Source of the DNA: Deinococcus planocerae
GTDB lineage: Bacteria; Deinococcota; Deinococci; Deinococcales; Deinococcaceae
NCBI RefSeq assembly: GCF_002869765.1
Contig: NZ_PNOR01000021.1
Location: forward strand, 13,686 to 77,685
Direction of reading: 5' to 3'
Length of the DNA: 64,000 nucleotides
The notes under the pieces were generated by a model that ran no database searches, had not been told where the DNA came from, and saw only the letters and a program-made list of their open reading frames with translations. This document shows positions 24,628 to 34,920 of the stretch, one piece after another. The position numbers and the translations under genes were made by a program. Within the stretch, counting starts at the first letter, position 1; each line of letters starts with the position of its first letter.

Positions 24628-25419
24628 ATGCTCTCCCCGCCGAACGCCGAGGTCGGCGCGTTGCTGGACCGCCTGGGCGCGGACATTCGGCACGCTCTGG
24701 GTGACCGTCTCGTCGGCCTGTATCTCTACGGTTCGCTCGTCGCGGGGGACTTCGACCCCGCACACAGCGACGTGGACCTGCTCGCGGCCCTCTCTTCCGG
24801 GGTCGGTGGAGAGGACGTGGAGGGGCTAGGCCGGATGCACGCGCGTCTCGTGGAGGATTTCCCCGCCTGGAACGACCGCATCGAGGTCGATTATGTGCCG
24901 CTCGCCGCCCTGCGGACGTTCCGGACCGAGCCCGGCGTGATGATCCGGATCAGCCCGGGGGAACCTCTCAACCTCCTCAAAGCCGGGCCGCATTACCTCG
25001 TGAACTGGTATACGGCGAGGCAAAGCGGCGTCGCGCTGTTTGGCCCACCGCCGCTGGAGCTTCTTCCCGAGATCACGCGGGCGGAGTTCGTGGCGGGCAT
25101 TCGGGGACACGCGGACGCCTGGCCCCAGTGGGTGACGGAGATGCACCACCCCGGCGGGCAGGCGTACGCCGTCCTGACGCTGTGCCGGGCGCTCTCCACG
25201 GTGACCCACGGCGAGCAGGTCTCCAAGCGGCGGGCGGGGCTGTGGGCGCAGGAGCGGCTGCCGGAGTGGCACTTCCTGATCAGTTGGGCGCTGGCTTGGC
25301 GGTACGGGGGCGGAACGCAGACGCCCGATCAGGACCACTTTGCGGAGACGGTGCGCTTCGTCCGTGAGGTGGCAGGCCGCATCGCCGCCGTCCCACCCTG
25401 GCAGGACCGCTCCGACTGA
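24628..25419 (+). CDS. Nucleotidyltransferase with DUF4111 (AadA-like) C-terminus
   Basis: 263 residues. The Pol-beta-type nucleotidyltransferase motif is intact: LYLYGSLVAGDFDPAHSDVD with both metal Asp residues, and a third acidic strand in RIEVDYVPL. A helical DUF4111 domain follows (about 140-263), as in aminoglycoside adenylyltransferases of the AadA type. It may adenylylate an aminoglycoside-like substrate; chromosomal relatives often lack detectable resistance. It stands alone, divergent from murD. Confidence 0.78.
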   Translation: MLSPPNAEVGALLDRLGADIRHALGDRLVGLYLYGSLVAGDFDPAHSDVDLLAALSSGVGGEDVEGLGRMHARLVEDFPAWNDRIEVDYVPLAALRTFRTEPGVMIRISPGEPLNLLKAGPHYLVNWYTARQSGVALFGPPPLELLPEITRAEFVAGIRGHADAWPQWVTEMHHPGGQAYAVLTLCRALSTVTHGEQVSKRRAGLWAQERLPEWHFLISWALAWRYGGGTQTPDQDHFAETVRFVREVAGRIAAVPPWQDRSD

Positions 25420-25429
25420 CGACTGACCT

Positions 25430-25756
25430 CTACCGCACCCGCACGGCCTTCGTCGCGGGCTGCTTGCGGACCCACGCGACGAACCGGTGCACGTCCTCGT
25501 GGGCGAGCAGGGCGTCCACGCTGTTGTACTCCCCGGCCAGCTCCGCGTTCGTGAAGGTGCGGTGGAGGAACTTGTGGCAGGCGGGGCACAGGGGCACGGT
25601 GGGCAGCTCGTGGATCTTGACCCCCTGCCGCCGACCCTGCGATTTGGGGACGAGGTGATGCTCGGTGAGCACGGGGGTCTCCCGCCCGCACAACCCGCAC
25701 CGCTCCGGCTCGGCGGGGGGCGGGGGCCAGTTGGTCTCGGGTCGGCGGCGCGACAT
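25430..25756 (-). CDS. Small HNH nuclease-like protein
   Basis: 108 residues from ATG 25756 ([10 protein letters not shown]). Zinc pairs CGLCGR and [10 protein letters not shown] flank [10 protein letters not shown], giving the CxxC...HH...CxxCH arrangement of the HNH/treble-clef fold. The HH dyad and following His fit the beta-beta-alpha metal site. Chromosomal stand-alone HNH proteins of this size are common and of unknown target. Convergent with the nucleotidyltransferase gene, 10 bp apart. Confidence 0.78.
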   Translation of the reverse strand: MSRRRPETNWPPPPAEPERCGLCGRETPVLTEHHLVPKSQGRRQGVKIHELPTVPLCPACHKFLHRTFTNAELAGEYNSVDALLAHEDVHRFVAWVRKQPATKAVRVR

Positions 25757-25866
25757 CAGGGAGGATGATCGCGTGTGGGGGCGTGAAAAACCGGGTGAGG
25801 AATTACGGGGCACGCCGGGTGGAAAAGAGGGCCAGAGCTTTCACTCCTGCCCTTCCAGCGCCCGGG

Positions 25867-26280
25867 TCACTGGGCGCGGCGGGGCCACACGAAGGCGATG
25901 ACCTGGGTCAGGGCCACGCCCCACAGCAGCCAGGCTGCGGCCAGCAGGAGCGATGCGGGGGGCAGGCCGTACAGGGCCGGGAAAAAGGTCAGGGCGAGGC
26001 CGTCGAGAAGCATGGCGGTGAACGACATGACGACCACGGCGGGCAAGACCGCCGCTCCTCTCGCGCCGCTGAGGGTGAGGCCGACCCACAAGAACGCCCA
26101 GGCGACAGGCAGGGAGAGCACAAAGACCAGGGGAAGCGCGGCGCTGCCCTGCACGAAGACGGACGGTCCCAGGAACCGGATCATCATCGCGGCCAGGAAC
26201 CACAGCGCGGCTCCGAGCGCGACGAGGACCGGCAGGCGCAGGGCGGGGCGAGGCGGTGAGGAAAGGGGGGCAGTCGTCAT
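25867..26280 (-). CDS. Four-helix membrane protein, DUF5367-like
   Basis: 137 residues with four predicted TM helices (VLVALGAALWFLAAMMIRFLG, LVFVLSLPVAWAFLWVGL, AVLPAVVVMSFTAMLLDGLA, ASLLLAAAWLLWGVALTQVI). The length and the TM1/TM2 pattern resemble DUF5367 proteins, but the family match is tentative. Its ATG overlaps the stop of the TetR gene (ATGA), so it is the direct second gene of a regulator-target operon. A role in efflux or membrane stress is a guess from that pairing. Confidence 0.6.
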   Translation of the reverse strand: MTTAPLSSPPRPALRLPVLVALGAALWFLAAMMIRFLGPSVFVQGSAALPLVFVLSLPVAWAFLWVGLTLSGARGAAVLPAVVVMSFTAMLLDGLALTFFPALYGLPPASLLLAAAWLLWGVALTQVIAFVWPRRAQ

Positions 26281-26834
26281 AACAAACCTCCTGCGTGCAG
26301 CGCGTCTTTGAGCGCGCGAAACGCCTCGTCGGTGCGCTCCTCGTCCCCAGTCGAAAAGCGGTCGATCAACAGCCCCGTCAAGGCGGCCAGCACGACGTTG
26401 ACGGTCGGCCCCGGCACGTCCTCGCGCAGGTGCGCGGCGACCACGCCCAGCCAGGCGGCGATGGCGCCCCGCGCGAAGTGTCGGTAGTGCTCGTCCCCGC
26501 CCATGGCGTGGAGTTCCACCTCGAACAGCGAGCGCAGGAAAGGCGTGAGTTCGGGGGAGGTGAGCCGCGCCCAAAGCACGGCGAGGCGCGTGGCGGGGTC
26601 GGCAGCGGGGTCCACCGCGGCGAGGGCGACTTGCTGCTGAGCGGCGATGGCAGACAAAACCTCGACGACGAGCCCTTCTTTGGAGCCGAAGTGATACAGC
26701 AGCAGGCGAGGACTAACCCCCAGGGCGGCGGCGAGGGGTCGGAGGCTGAGGTCGGTCAGGCCGTGCTCCAACACATAGGCGGCGGCGCGCTGGAGCAAAT
26801 CGGCCTTGGCCTGCGGATTCGGCGGTCGTCCCAT
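26277..26834 (-). CDS. TetR-family regulator
   Basis: 185 residues. Helix-turn-helix: DLLQRAAAYVLEHGLTDLSL, LAAALGVSPRLLLYHFGSKEGLVVEVL. The C-terminal domain is helical with FLRSLFEVELHAMGG, as in TetR_C proteins of the same group as some efflux repressors. Shine-Dalgarno ggggagg stands just before ATG 26834, and a near-palindrome upstream (26848-26861) is a plausible operator. It is co-translated with the membrane protein downstream. Confidence 0.87.
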   Translation of the reverse strand: MGRPPNPQAKADLLQRAAAYVLEHGLTDLSLRPLAAALGVSPRLLLYHFGSKEGLVVEVLSAIAAQQQVALAAVDPAADPATRLAVLWARLTSPELTPFLRSLFEVELHAMGGDEHYRHFARGAIAAWLGVVAAHLREDVPGPTVNVVLAALTGLLIDRFSTGDEERTDEAFRALKDALHAGGLL

Positions 26835-26847
26835 ATCCTCCCCGTTC

Positions 26848-26861
26848 GTTACGTGAAACGA
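26848..26861. promoter_or_regulatory. Candidate operator of the TetR gene at 26277-26834
   Basis: The near-palindrome cgttacgtgaaacg (outer cgtt...aacg, inner near-symmetric cgtg) lies 14 bp before the start codon, a normal place for autorepression. Confidence 0.4.
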
Positions 26862-26989
26862 GTGTGGAGGATAGGCGGGTGAAAGTCAAGACCGCATGGC
26901 GGGGGAGGTGGTACATGGGAACAAGAAGAGGTCGAGCATGACCTCCGCCCCTGCCGCCCCCTGCGGCTTACAGCGGTACGAAGTTCGGC

Positions 26990-27610
26990 TCACCCCTTCG
27001 GGCGGGTCATCCCGTAACAGGCGAGGATATTCCCGGACCCCTGCCACGTGCGGGTGTGCAGGAGCTTGGGGGATACGGGCGGTCGCCCCACGAACAAAGG
27101 CGTCCCCTCCCCCGCGACCAACGGAAAGATCATCAGGTGCAGCTCGTCCACCAGGTCGTGCGCCAGGAGATGATTCCACAGCACACGGCCCGCGAACATA
27201 AACACGTCACGGCCCGGCTCCTGTTTCAACGCGGCGACTTCCCGGGCGGCGTCCGCCACCTTAACGATGCGCGTGTTCCCATCCCACGGCGACAGCTCCT
27301 CGCGTGTGAGGTGGTCGGAGACGACGATCTTCTCCATCTGCCTCTGAAGCTCCGCCATCTCCCGCCGCACTGCCGTGGCACCCTGGTCGTCTGGCACGCC
27401 CGTCCAGTACCGCATGTTGCCCAGGAAGTTGGTGCGGCCACTGAGCAGCAGGGTGTCGGCGGCGCGCATCCGCTCGGCCATGTAGCCGTCGAAGGTCTGG
27501 TCGCCCGCGTAGTCCGGGTGGAAATGGTCGAAGAGGGCGTCCAGGCTGCGGTCTTTTCCCTCGTAGTAGCCGTCGAGCGTGACGAGGTTGCCCACGATCA
27601 GTTTCCGCAT
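26990..27610 (-). CDS. RibD C-terminal/dihydrofolate-reductase-fold protein
   Basis: 206 residues. The DHFR/RibD reductase fold is recognisable: [90 protein letters not shown]. This is the YyaP/YwjB-type subgroup of NADPH-dependent reductases without established substrate. It is not the true DHFR of folate synthesis. A single gene; its -10 box overlaps the stop codon of the upstream DUF1517 gene. Confidence 0.87.
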   Translation of the reverse strand: MRKLIVGNLVTLDGYYEGKDRSLDALFDHFHPDYAGDQTFDGYMAERMRAADTLLLSGRTNFLGNMRYWTGVPDDQGATAVRREMAELQRQMEKIVVSDHLTREELSPWDGNTRIVKVADAAREVAALKQEPGRDVFMFAGRVLWNHLLAHDLVDELHLMIFPLVAGEGTPLFVGRPPVSPKLLHTRTWQGSGNILACYGMTRPKG

Positions 27611-27622
27611 CGCCCAACCCTA
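27611..27622 (-). promoter_or_regulatory. -10 box TAGGGT for the reductase gene at 26990
   Basis: Minus-strand TAGGGT (27617-27622) begins with the TAG stop of the DUF1517 gene. Six bases (tgggcg) follow before ATG 27610. Confidence 0.55.
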
Positions 27623-28624
27623 CAGCTTCGTGAGCTTGGGGTACTTCAAGATCGCCTCGTCCTCGCTCAGGAACTCGCCGGGCGCGTCGGGGCTCCAGAC
27701 GACCTCGGCGCGGATCAGGTCGCCGGGGCTGACCGAACTGATCGCACTCAGGGCGGCGCGGGCCTCCCCGGCGGTGGTCACGCCCGCGGGCGGCAGCGAG
27801 GCGAGGGCGTGCGCGGCGACGGCGATGGTCACGGCGAGGTAGAGGTCGCCCGTGTCTCCCTGGAAGGTGTAGTCGCCCCGCTGCTCGAAGCCGGTGTTCA
27901 CGTCACGGTTCTGGTAGTTGCTCGTGGTCTGCTCGGTGAAAGCGGCGCGGGCCTCGGTCGCCCAGGCGCCCACCTGGGCCTCGGCGGCGCTCGCCGATCC
28001 CTGGGCACGCTCGACGTTGCCGTACACCCAACGCTCGGGGTGGCGCAGGGCGACGAGGGCGGCTTCCTGAAGCATCCGACTCAACCCCTCGTTGGTGTCG
28101 GGGTCTCCGCTCTGGGCCACGCGCTGGAGCGAGCGCTTCACCTCGTCGCCCTCGGCCATCAGGATTTGCACGCACACGGCCTGCGCGGTGCCGCTCAGGC
28201 TCCCCAGGCCGCCGCCGCCGAGGGTCTGCGCCCCGCCCCCCCCGCCCAGGCTGCGGCGCATGAAGCCCACCACGGAGAAGACCACCAGCCCGAACAGGAG
28301 CAGGCCGATCAGCCCGAAGCCCCCGCCCCCGTAGCCGTACCCGCCCCCGCCGACGATGACCGGGCCGCCTCCCCCGATGATCACGGGCCCGCCCCCGTAG
28401 CCCCCGCCGTACCCGCCGCCCGGGAAGCCGCCGGAGTACCCTCCACCCCCGCCGCCGTACCCGCCGCCCCCCACCGAGCCGCCCCCGCCGCCCGCGCTCC
28501 CCCCGAAGCCCCCGCCCGACTGCGCGCCCGCGTGGCTCAGCAGGGTCAGCAGGGCGAGGCACAGGGCGAGGGCGGCGAGGAGGGTCAGGGCGCCCCGCAG
28601 GGTCCTTGGGGAGAGGCTCGGCAT
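27620..28624 (-). CDS. DUF1517 glycine-rich membrane protein
   Basis: 334 residues from ATG 28624. A signal/TM helix ([22 protein letters not shown]) is followed by a glycine-rich stretch of about 65 residues dominated by GGGYGGG-like runs. A second TM helix comes next ([21 protein letters not shown]), then a soluble DUF1517 domain (about 150-334) with [34 protein letters not shown] and [22 protein letters not shown]. Homologues include cyanobacterial and plastid envelope proteins of unknown function. It is divergent from the gene at 28728. Confidence 0.82.
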   Translation of the reverse strand: MPSLSPRTLRGALTLLAALALCLALLTLLSHAGAQSGGGFGGSAGGGGGSVGGGGYGGGGGGYSGGFPGGGYGGGYGGGPVIIGGGGPVIVGGGGYGYGGGGFGLIGLLLFGLVVFSVVGFMRRSLGGGGGAQTLGGGGLGSLSGTAQAVCVQILMAEGDEVKRSLQRVAQSGDPDTNEGLSRMLQEAALVALRHPERWVYGNVERAQGSASAAEAQVGAWATEARAAFTEQTTSNYQNRDVNTGFEQRGDYTFQGDTGDLYLAVTIAVAAHALASLPPAGVTTAGEARAALSAISSVSPGDLIRAEVVWSPDAPGEFLSEDEAILKYPKLTKL

Positions 28625-28639
28625 ACTGGCCCCAGTGTA
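28625..28639 (-). promoter_or_regulatory. -10 box TACACT for the DUF1517 gene
   Basis: Minus-strand TACACT (28634-28639), nine bases, ATG 28624. It is back-to-back with the plus-strand TACACT at 28715. Confidence 0.5.
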
Positions 28640-28714
28640 GGGGCTGGGGACCCCGAATGCCTCCCAGCGCGTGAAGTATCGGCAAAGACCCGTCCTCCTC
28701 CCGCGGGCGCGCCG

Positions 28715-28727
28715 TACACTGCCCGCC
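28715..28727 (+). promoter_or_regulatory. -10 box TACACT for the gene at 28728
   Basis: TACACT (28715-28720), seven bases (gcccgcc), ATG 28728. Confidence 0.6.
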
Positions 28728-29126
28728 ATGAGCGGCGAGACGGGCGGGGGGGGGCAGACGGTGGAGCTGACGCAGGCGGGGTGGAACGCTTTCCTGGCGG
28801 GCCTGTACGAGCGGGACGACCAGCTTCAGAGGCGCGTGCCGGGGGCGGAGTACCTCCCCGAGGAGGCGGTGGACGCCTACGTGCTCAGCGGCCACGCGGA
28901 GGCCCTGCGCAGCGCGGAGGTGGAGGGCGACGTGTGGGGGACCCTCTTGGATATCGAGGAGGAGGCCGGGGACGAGGAGGAGGCGTGGGCGAAGATCGTC
29001 GCCTTCTACCTCGACCGGGGGTGCGTCCTCGTGCGGGTGCAGGGCGCCCAGGAGCCCGAGGAGTGGCTGCTCGCCGACACGCTGGCCGGGCGGCTGGGAC
29101 TGACCGAGGCGGCGAAAGGGCCGTGA
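28728..29126 (+). CDS. Acidic hypothetical protein
   Basis: 132 residues, strongly acidic, with Glu/Asp clusters ([19 protein letters not shown]). It is predicted soluble and mixed alpha/beta, with no signal or TM segment. No family recognised. The -10 box, start and codon usage look normal for this chromosome, so it is very likely a real gene. It precedes the LEA-like gene by 57 bp, but the latter has its own promoter. Confidence 0.7.
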   Translation: MSGETGGGGQTVELTQAGWNAFLAGLYERDDQLQRRVPGAEYLPEEAVDAYVLSGHAEALRSAEVEGDVWGTLLDIEEEAGDEEEAWAKIVAFYLDRGCVLVRVQGAQEPEEWLLADTLAGRLGLTEAAKGP

Positions 29127-29170
29127 ATTCGGCCTGAACAGGACCTCATCCGCCCCCGGACGGGGGGGAC

Positions 29171-29183
29171 TAGGCTGACTCGT
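29171..29183 (+). promoter_or_regulatory. -10 box TAGGCT for the LEA-like gene
   Basis: TAGGCT (29171-29176), seven bases (gactcgt), ATG 29184. Confidence 0.6.
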
Positions 29184-30152
29184 ATGTCCGAAAGTAACGA
29201 CCGCCACTTCCCCCTCAAACGCCTCCTGCTGTTGGGTGCGCTGATCGGCGCGGGGGCCTACTACCTCAGCCGGGAGCAAAACCGCCGGGCCCTCGACCAG
29301 AAGCTCGGCGAGCTGGGCCTCAAGGACGCCGCCGAGAACGTGGGCGAGAGCGTCTCCCAGGGCTGGGAGAAGACAAAGGACGCCGCCGTGAGCGCCGGGC
29401 AGGTCATCGCCGAGAAGGCGGGCGAGGTCCAGCAGGCCGCCGCCTCGGGCGGAACCGAGGCCGGGGTGGACCGCGCCAAGCAGGTCGCCGACGACGTGAA
29501 GGCCGCCGTGGCCCGGGTGGCGGGCGAGGTAGGGGACGCGGCGGGCGACGTGGCCGCCACCGCCGGGCGCGAGGCGAAAGACGTGAAGGGCGAGGTGAAA
29601 GACGCCGCCGGGGAGGCCCGCAACGCCGCCCGTCAGGCCGCCGAGCAGGCCCAGAACAAGGCGCAGGACGCGGTACAGGGCGCGAAAGCCGCCGCCCAGA
29701 GCGCCAAGGACGACGTGCAGCAGGGCGCGGGCCAGGCCAGGGACAAGGCCCAGGACCTCGCGCGGGAGGCCAAGTCCACCGCGCAGGACGTGAAGTCGGA
29801 CGTCAAGGACGCGGCGAACGCGGCCCAGGGCAACGCGGGCCACCTCCAGCAGGTCACGCAGGACCTGAGGATGGGCGAGCAGAGCGGCGCCACCGTTCCC
29901 GCTTCCGCCCAGCAGGCCAAGAGTGACGCCCAGGCCGCCGTGAGCGGCGCGACGGTCGAGGTCAAGGACGCGGCGCAGGACGCCAAGGCGGGCGCCCAGA
30001 GCGCGGCGAACAAGGCGCAGAACGCGGCCCAGGACGCGAAGAAGGACGCCGGGCGCGCGGCGAACGACGTGAAGGCGGACGTAAAAGGCGCCGCGCAGGA
30101 CGTGAAGTCCGACGCCAAGAACGCCGTGCAGGACGCCAAGCGCAACCTCTGA
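29184..30152 (+). CDS. Membrane-anchored LEA-like (group 3) desiccation protein
   Basis: 322 residues. One N-terminal TM helix (RLLLLGALIGAGAYYLS) is followed by about 290 residues of low-complexity amphipathic helix rich in Ala, Lys, Asp and Gln. Short imperfect repeats such as DVKSDVKDAA, KAQDAVQGAK, QNAAQDAKKDAG recur roughly every 11 residues, as in group 3 LEA proteins; there is no cysteine. Deinococcus LEA-like proteins (e.g. DR_1172 of D. radiodurans) are linked to desiccation tolerance; equivalence is inferred from composition only. YtxH- or apolipoprotein-like coils are the alternative reading. A strong terminator follows. Confidence 0.8.
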   Translation: MSESNDRHFPLKRLLLLGALIGAGAYYLSREQNRRALDQKLGELGLKDAAENVGESVSQGWEKTKDAAVSAGQVIAEKAGEVQQAAASGGTEAGVDRAKQVADDVKAAVARVAGEVGDAAGDVAATAGREAKDVKGEVKDAAGEARNAARQAAEQAQNKAQDAVQGAKAAAQSAKDDVQQGAGQARDKAQDLAREAKSTAQDVKSDVKDAANAAQGNAGHLQQVTQDLRMGEQSGATVPASAQQAKSDAQAAVSGATVEVKDAAQDAKAGAQSAANKAQNAAQDAKKDAGRAANDVKADVKGAAQDVKSDAKNAVQDAKRNL

Positions 30153-30171
30153 ATCCGGCAAGACTCTCAAC

Positions 30172-30197
30172 GAACCTCCCGCCTGGGGGGTTCTTTT
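30172..30197 (+). terminator. Terminator after the LEA-like gene
   Basis: Stem gaacctccc/ggggggttc with a gcct loop, followed by ttttt. Confidence 0.9.
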
Positions 30198-30254
30198 TCG
30201 TGCCCCGCCAGCCTGACCGTGACGTCCGCCGCGCCCCTTTTTCCGGCGCGCGGG

Positions 30255-30266
30255 TAGACTCCCCGC
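30255..30266 (+). promoter_or_regulatory. -10 box TAGACT for clpS-clpA
   Basis: TAGACT (30255-30260), six bases (ccccgc), ATG 30267. Confidence 0.6.
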
Positions 30267-30602
30267 ATGACGCGCCGGGACAACGAGACGGGCGGGCGCA
30301 CCGGGACGCTGGAACGCACGGGGACCCAGAACCAGACGCAGCGGCCCCGGCTCTACCGCGTGCTGCTGCTCAACGACGACTACACGCCGATGGACTTCGT
30401 GGTGCGGGTCCTGACGCGCTACTTCCGCAAGTCGGGGTCCGAGGCCGAACTCATCATGCTCGCCGTCCACCACAAGGGGCAGGGGGTGGCGGGCGTCTAC
30501 ACCCGCGACGTGGCCGAGACGAAGGTCGCCCAGGTGACCGCCCACGCGCGGCGCGAGGGTCACCCCCTGATGGTCGTCGCCGAGCCGGAGCCGGGCGAGT
30601 GA
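30267..30602 (+). CDS. clpS: ATP-dependent Clp protease adaptor ClpS
   Basis: 111 residues. A flexible N-terminal tail of about 28 residues precedes the ClpS core: [20 protein letters not shown] (the N-degron-binding Asn-Asp-Asp and Met), [37 protein letters not shown]. It delivers N-end-rule substrates to ClpAP. clpA begins 10 bp downstream with its own Shine-Dalgarno (gaggaag). Confidence 0.96.
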   Translation: MTRRDNETGGRTGTLERTGTQNQTQRPRLYRVLLLNDDYTPMDFVVRVLTRYFRKSGSEAELIMLAVHHKGQGVAGVYTRDVAETKVAQVTAHARREGHPLMVVAEPEPGE

Positions 30603-30612
30603 GGAAGCGGAA

Positions 30613-32838
<2,226 letters not shown>

Positions 32839-32842
32839 TCGC

Positions 32843-32888
32843 CTTCTCCCTCTCCCCTTGCGGGAGAGGGCCGGGGTGAGGGGGCGTG
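32843..32888. repeat. Small palindromic repeat after clpA
   Basis: ctccctctccccttgcggga continuing gagggccggggtgaggggg forms an imperfect hairpin of a type common in GC-rich genomes. It may end clpA transcription. Confidence 0.5.
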
Positions 32889-32954
32889 TGACCAACTCAA
32901 TCGACAAAAAGATGCCTTTCCCCTGCCCGCTGGCCCGAAACGCCGCTTCGGTTC

Positions 32955-32998
32955 ACCCCCTCCCAGCCTCCCCCCTCAAGGGGGAGGAGCAAAAGAAC
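32955..32998. repeat. Family C-related repeat, core-deleted copy
   Basis: caccccctcccagcctcccc continuing cctcaagggggaggagcaaaaga matches the outer ends of the 12525-12590 copy without its central gtgcgagctgtaccagtcc core. Confidence 0.6.
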
Positions 32999-33050
32999 AT
33001 GTCTCGGACGGCTTGCCTCTCTGTCAGGTATGGATCGTGGGTGCTCACCC

Positions 33051-34286
33051 TCACACCCGCTCCACCGCCCACCGCGGGTGCAGCCGCACCGGCTTCAAGC
33101 CGTACGCCGTGACGTAGCCGGGCAGGTGGCGCAGCCCGGGCAGGCCGTGCAGCACCCGAATCAGGGTGGTCGGCACATGGAGCTGGGCCCCGGCGTGGAT
33201 GCCCACCACCTCGCGCTCCTGGATGACCTGCTGGGCCTGAAGCACGGCGATCTGCCACGCGCGGCCCCGCTGCACCCGCGCGAGATGCCGGGGCCGCACC
33301 CGCCCCGAGCGCAGGGGACCCGAGAGCACGTTCGCCGCCGCCACGGCGTCCTGCACGGCCATGTTGATGCCCAGGCCTCCTATCGGGGAGATGGGGTGCG
33401 CCGCGTCCCCGATCACGAGCAGCCCGGGACGCCACCAGCGCCGCACCCGCGCCACCTCCACCGCGAGGAGGTGCAACTGGGCCCACTCGGTCAGCAGCCC
33501 CACCCGGTCGGAAAGCCAGGGGATCGTCTCGGCCACCGCCTGCCGGATGGGGGCGACACCGCGCTCCCGGGCCTGCGCGTAGCTGTCTTTGCGGATGGAG
33601 TAGCCCACCTGCCAGCGTTCGCCGTGGTCGGTGGTGACGATGCAGTGGGGACCGCCGAGGTGCAGGTCGATGCTGCCGCCGGGGTCGTTCTCCCGCCGGG
33701 GCAGGGCGAACCACAGCACGTCCTGCCCCGGCGAGAGGCGCCGCAGGGTCAGGCCCGAGAGGGCGCGCACCTTGGAAAACCGCCCGTCCGCCCCCACCGT
33801 GAGCCGCGCGGGGAGGTCGTGGAGCGTCCCGTTCTGCCGGTAGCGCACCCCCGTCACCCGTTCGCCTTCCTCCAGCAGGCCCTCGACCCGCGCGCCCATG
33901 ACGACGCGGGCGTGGGGGTACCGCCCCAGCTCCCCGGCGAGGAAGGTCAGGAAACGGGCCTGCGCCATCACGGTGAGGTAGGGATAGGGGGTCCGCAGGC
34001 ATGAGAAGTCGGCGATGACCTGGGTGCGCGCGGGCGTGATGAAGCGGGCGCGGTGGGCGCGGGTGTGCGCGAGGCGCAGCAGGGGCGCGGCGAGGCCGAG
34101 CTGCGCGAGGAGTTCCATGATCGCGGGGTGAAGAGTATCGCCCCGGAAGGAGCGCTCGAAATCGCGGGCCGCCTCCAGCACCGTCACGGGGATGCCCTGG
34201 CGCGCGAGGAGCAGGGCCAGGATCATCCCCGCCGGGCCGCCCCCCACGATGCACACGTCTCCCCCACCGAACAGCATGGCGGGCAT
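33051..34286 (-). CDS. FAD-dependent aromatic-ring monooxygenase
   Basis: 411 residues from ATG 34286 (ATG 34277 also possible). Class A flavoprotein monooxygenase motifs are complete: dinucleotide fold CIVGGGPAGMILALLLARQG with VTVLE, the DG motif LTVGADGRFSKVRALSG, and the GD motif LLVIGDAAHPISPIGGLGIN followed by MAVQDAVAAANVL. This group includes UbiH-like and phenol hydroxylases using NAD(P)H and O2. The substrate is unknown. There are two family-related repeats downstream but no pathway neighbours. Confidence 0.88.
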   Translation of the reverse strand: MPAMLFGGGDVCIVGGGPAGMILALLLARQGIPVTVLEAARDFERSFRGDTLHPAIMELLAQLGLAAPLLRLAHTRAHRARFITPARTQVIADFSCLRTPYPYLTVMAQARFLTFLAGELGRYPHARVVMGARVEGLLEEGERVTGVRYRQNGTLHDLPARLTVGADGRFSKVRALSGLTLRRLSPGQDVLWFALPRRENDPGGSIDLHLGGPHCIVTTDHGERWQVGYSIRKDSYAQARERGVAPIRQAVAETIPWLSDRVGLLTEWAQLHLLAVEVARVRRWWRPGLLVIGDAAHPISPIGGLGINMAVQDAVAAANVLSGPLRSGRVRPRHLARVQRGRAWQIAVLQAQQVIQEREVVGIHAGAQLHVPTTLIRVLHGLPGLRHLPGYVTAYGLKPVRLHPRWAVERV

Positions 34287-34357
34287 TCTGGCGGGCGGGA
34301 GCGGGCGCGGTTGTGGGGGATGACGCCGGTTTGCCGGTTTCGCGGCTTGCGCCTCCG

Positions 34358-34900
34358 TTAAGACTGAGGGCCCGGCTGCACTCGCTCGAACGCGCCCGGG
34401 TAGGAGGTGACGAGGCCCGCCGCGTCCACGGTGAGCTCCGCCGCGTACCCGCTCTCCAGGTTCTCGTAACGGTAGGTGTGCTCTCCCAACCGGGTGTACC
34501 GCTGCCGGACGGCCCGCACCCCCAGCTCCGGCACCCCCACCCACGCGGCGAGGACGACGGCCCCCGACCCCACCGGCAGGTTCAGGCGGCGCAGGGGCAG
34601 GGTGTTCGTGAAGGGGGTGGCCTGGATGTCCACGTCCGTGCAGCCTGTCAGCTCGGGGAGGGGCCGCCCGTGGGCATCGCTCCAACCGCCGTCCCAGGCC
34701 CGGCGCAACTGGAGGGTGGGGCCGTCCACCACCCGCAGGGTCGTCAGGCGGGGGTGGCCCTCCGGGCTGATCTCCACCACGTAGCCCAGGGTGAAGACCC
34801 CGCCGCCCGCCCGCGCGATCACCGTGCCGCGCGCCCGCGACGGCTCGAGCCGCAGGTGCTCCAGGCTCTCCCCGCGCGGGCCCACGCCGCGCCACAGCAC
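34358..34900 (-). CDS. Putative glycolipid-binding (PF06475-like) protein
   Basis: About 180 residues from GTG 34900, which has agaagggg at good spacing; GTG 34906 is the alternative. Motifs of the family are VLWRGVGPRGESLEHLRLE, LGYVVEISPEGHPRLTTLRV, DIQATPFTNTLPLRRLNLP, VPELGVRAVRQRYTRLGEHT and YRYENLESGYAAELTVDAAG. Despite its name, biochemical evidence for this family is thin; the fold is an antiparallel beta barrel. It lies 20 bp downstream of the Gfo/Idh gene in the same direction and is probably co-transcribed. Confidence 0.75.
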   Translation of the reverse strand: MLWRGVGPRGESLEHLRLEPSRARGTVIARAGGGVFTLGYVVEISPEGHPRLTTLRVVDGPTLQLRRAWDGGWSDAHGRPLPELTGCTDVDIQATPFTNTLPLRRLNLPVGSGAVVLAAWVGVPELGVRAVRQRYTRLGEHTYRYENLESGYAAELTVDAAGLVTSYPGAFERVQPGPQS

Positions 34901-34920
34901 GTCCACCCCTTCTGACCCGT

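Noticed and set aside
28380..28500. Glycine-codon repeat in the DUF1517 gene as a separate repeat element
   Set aside because: It is a simple Gly-rich coding tract typical of this family, not an independent element.
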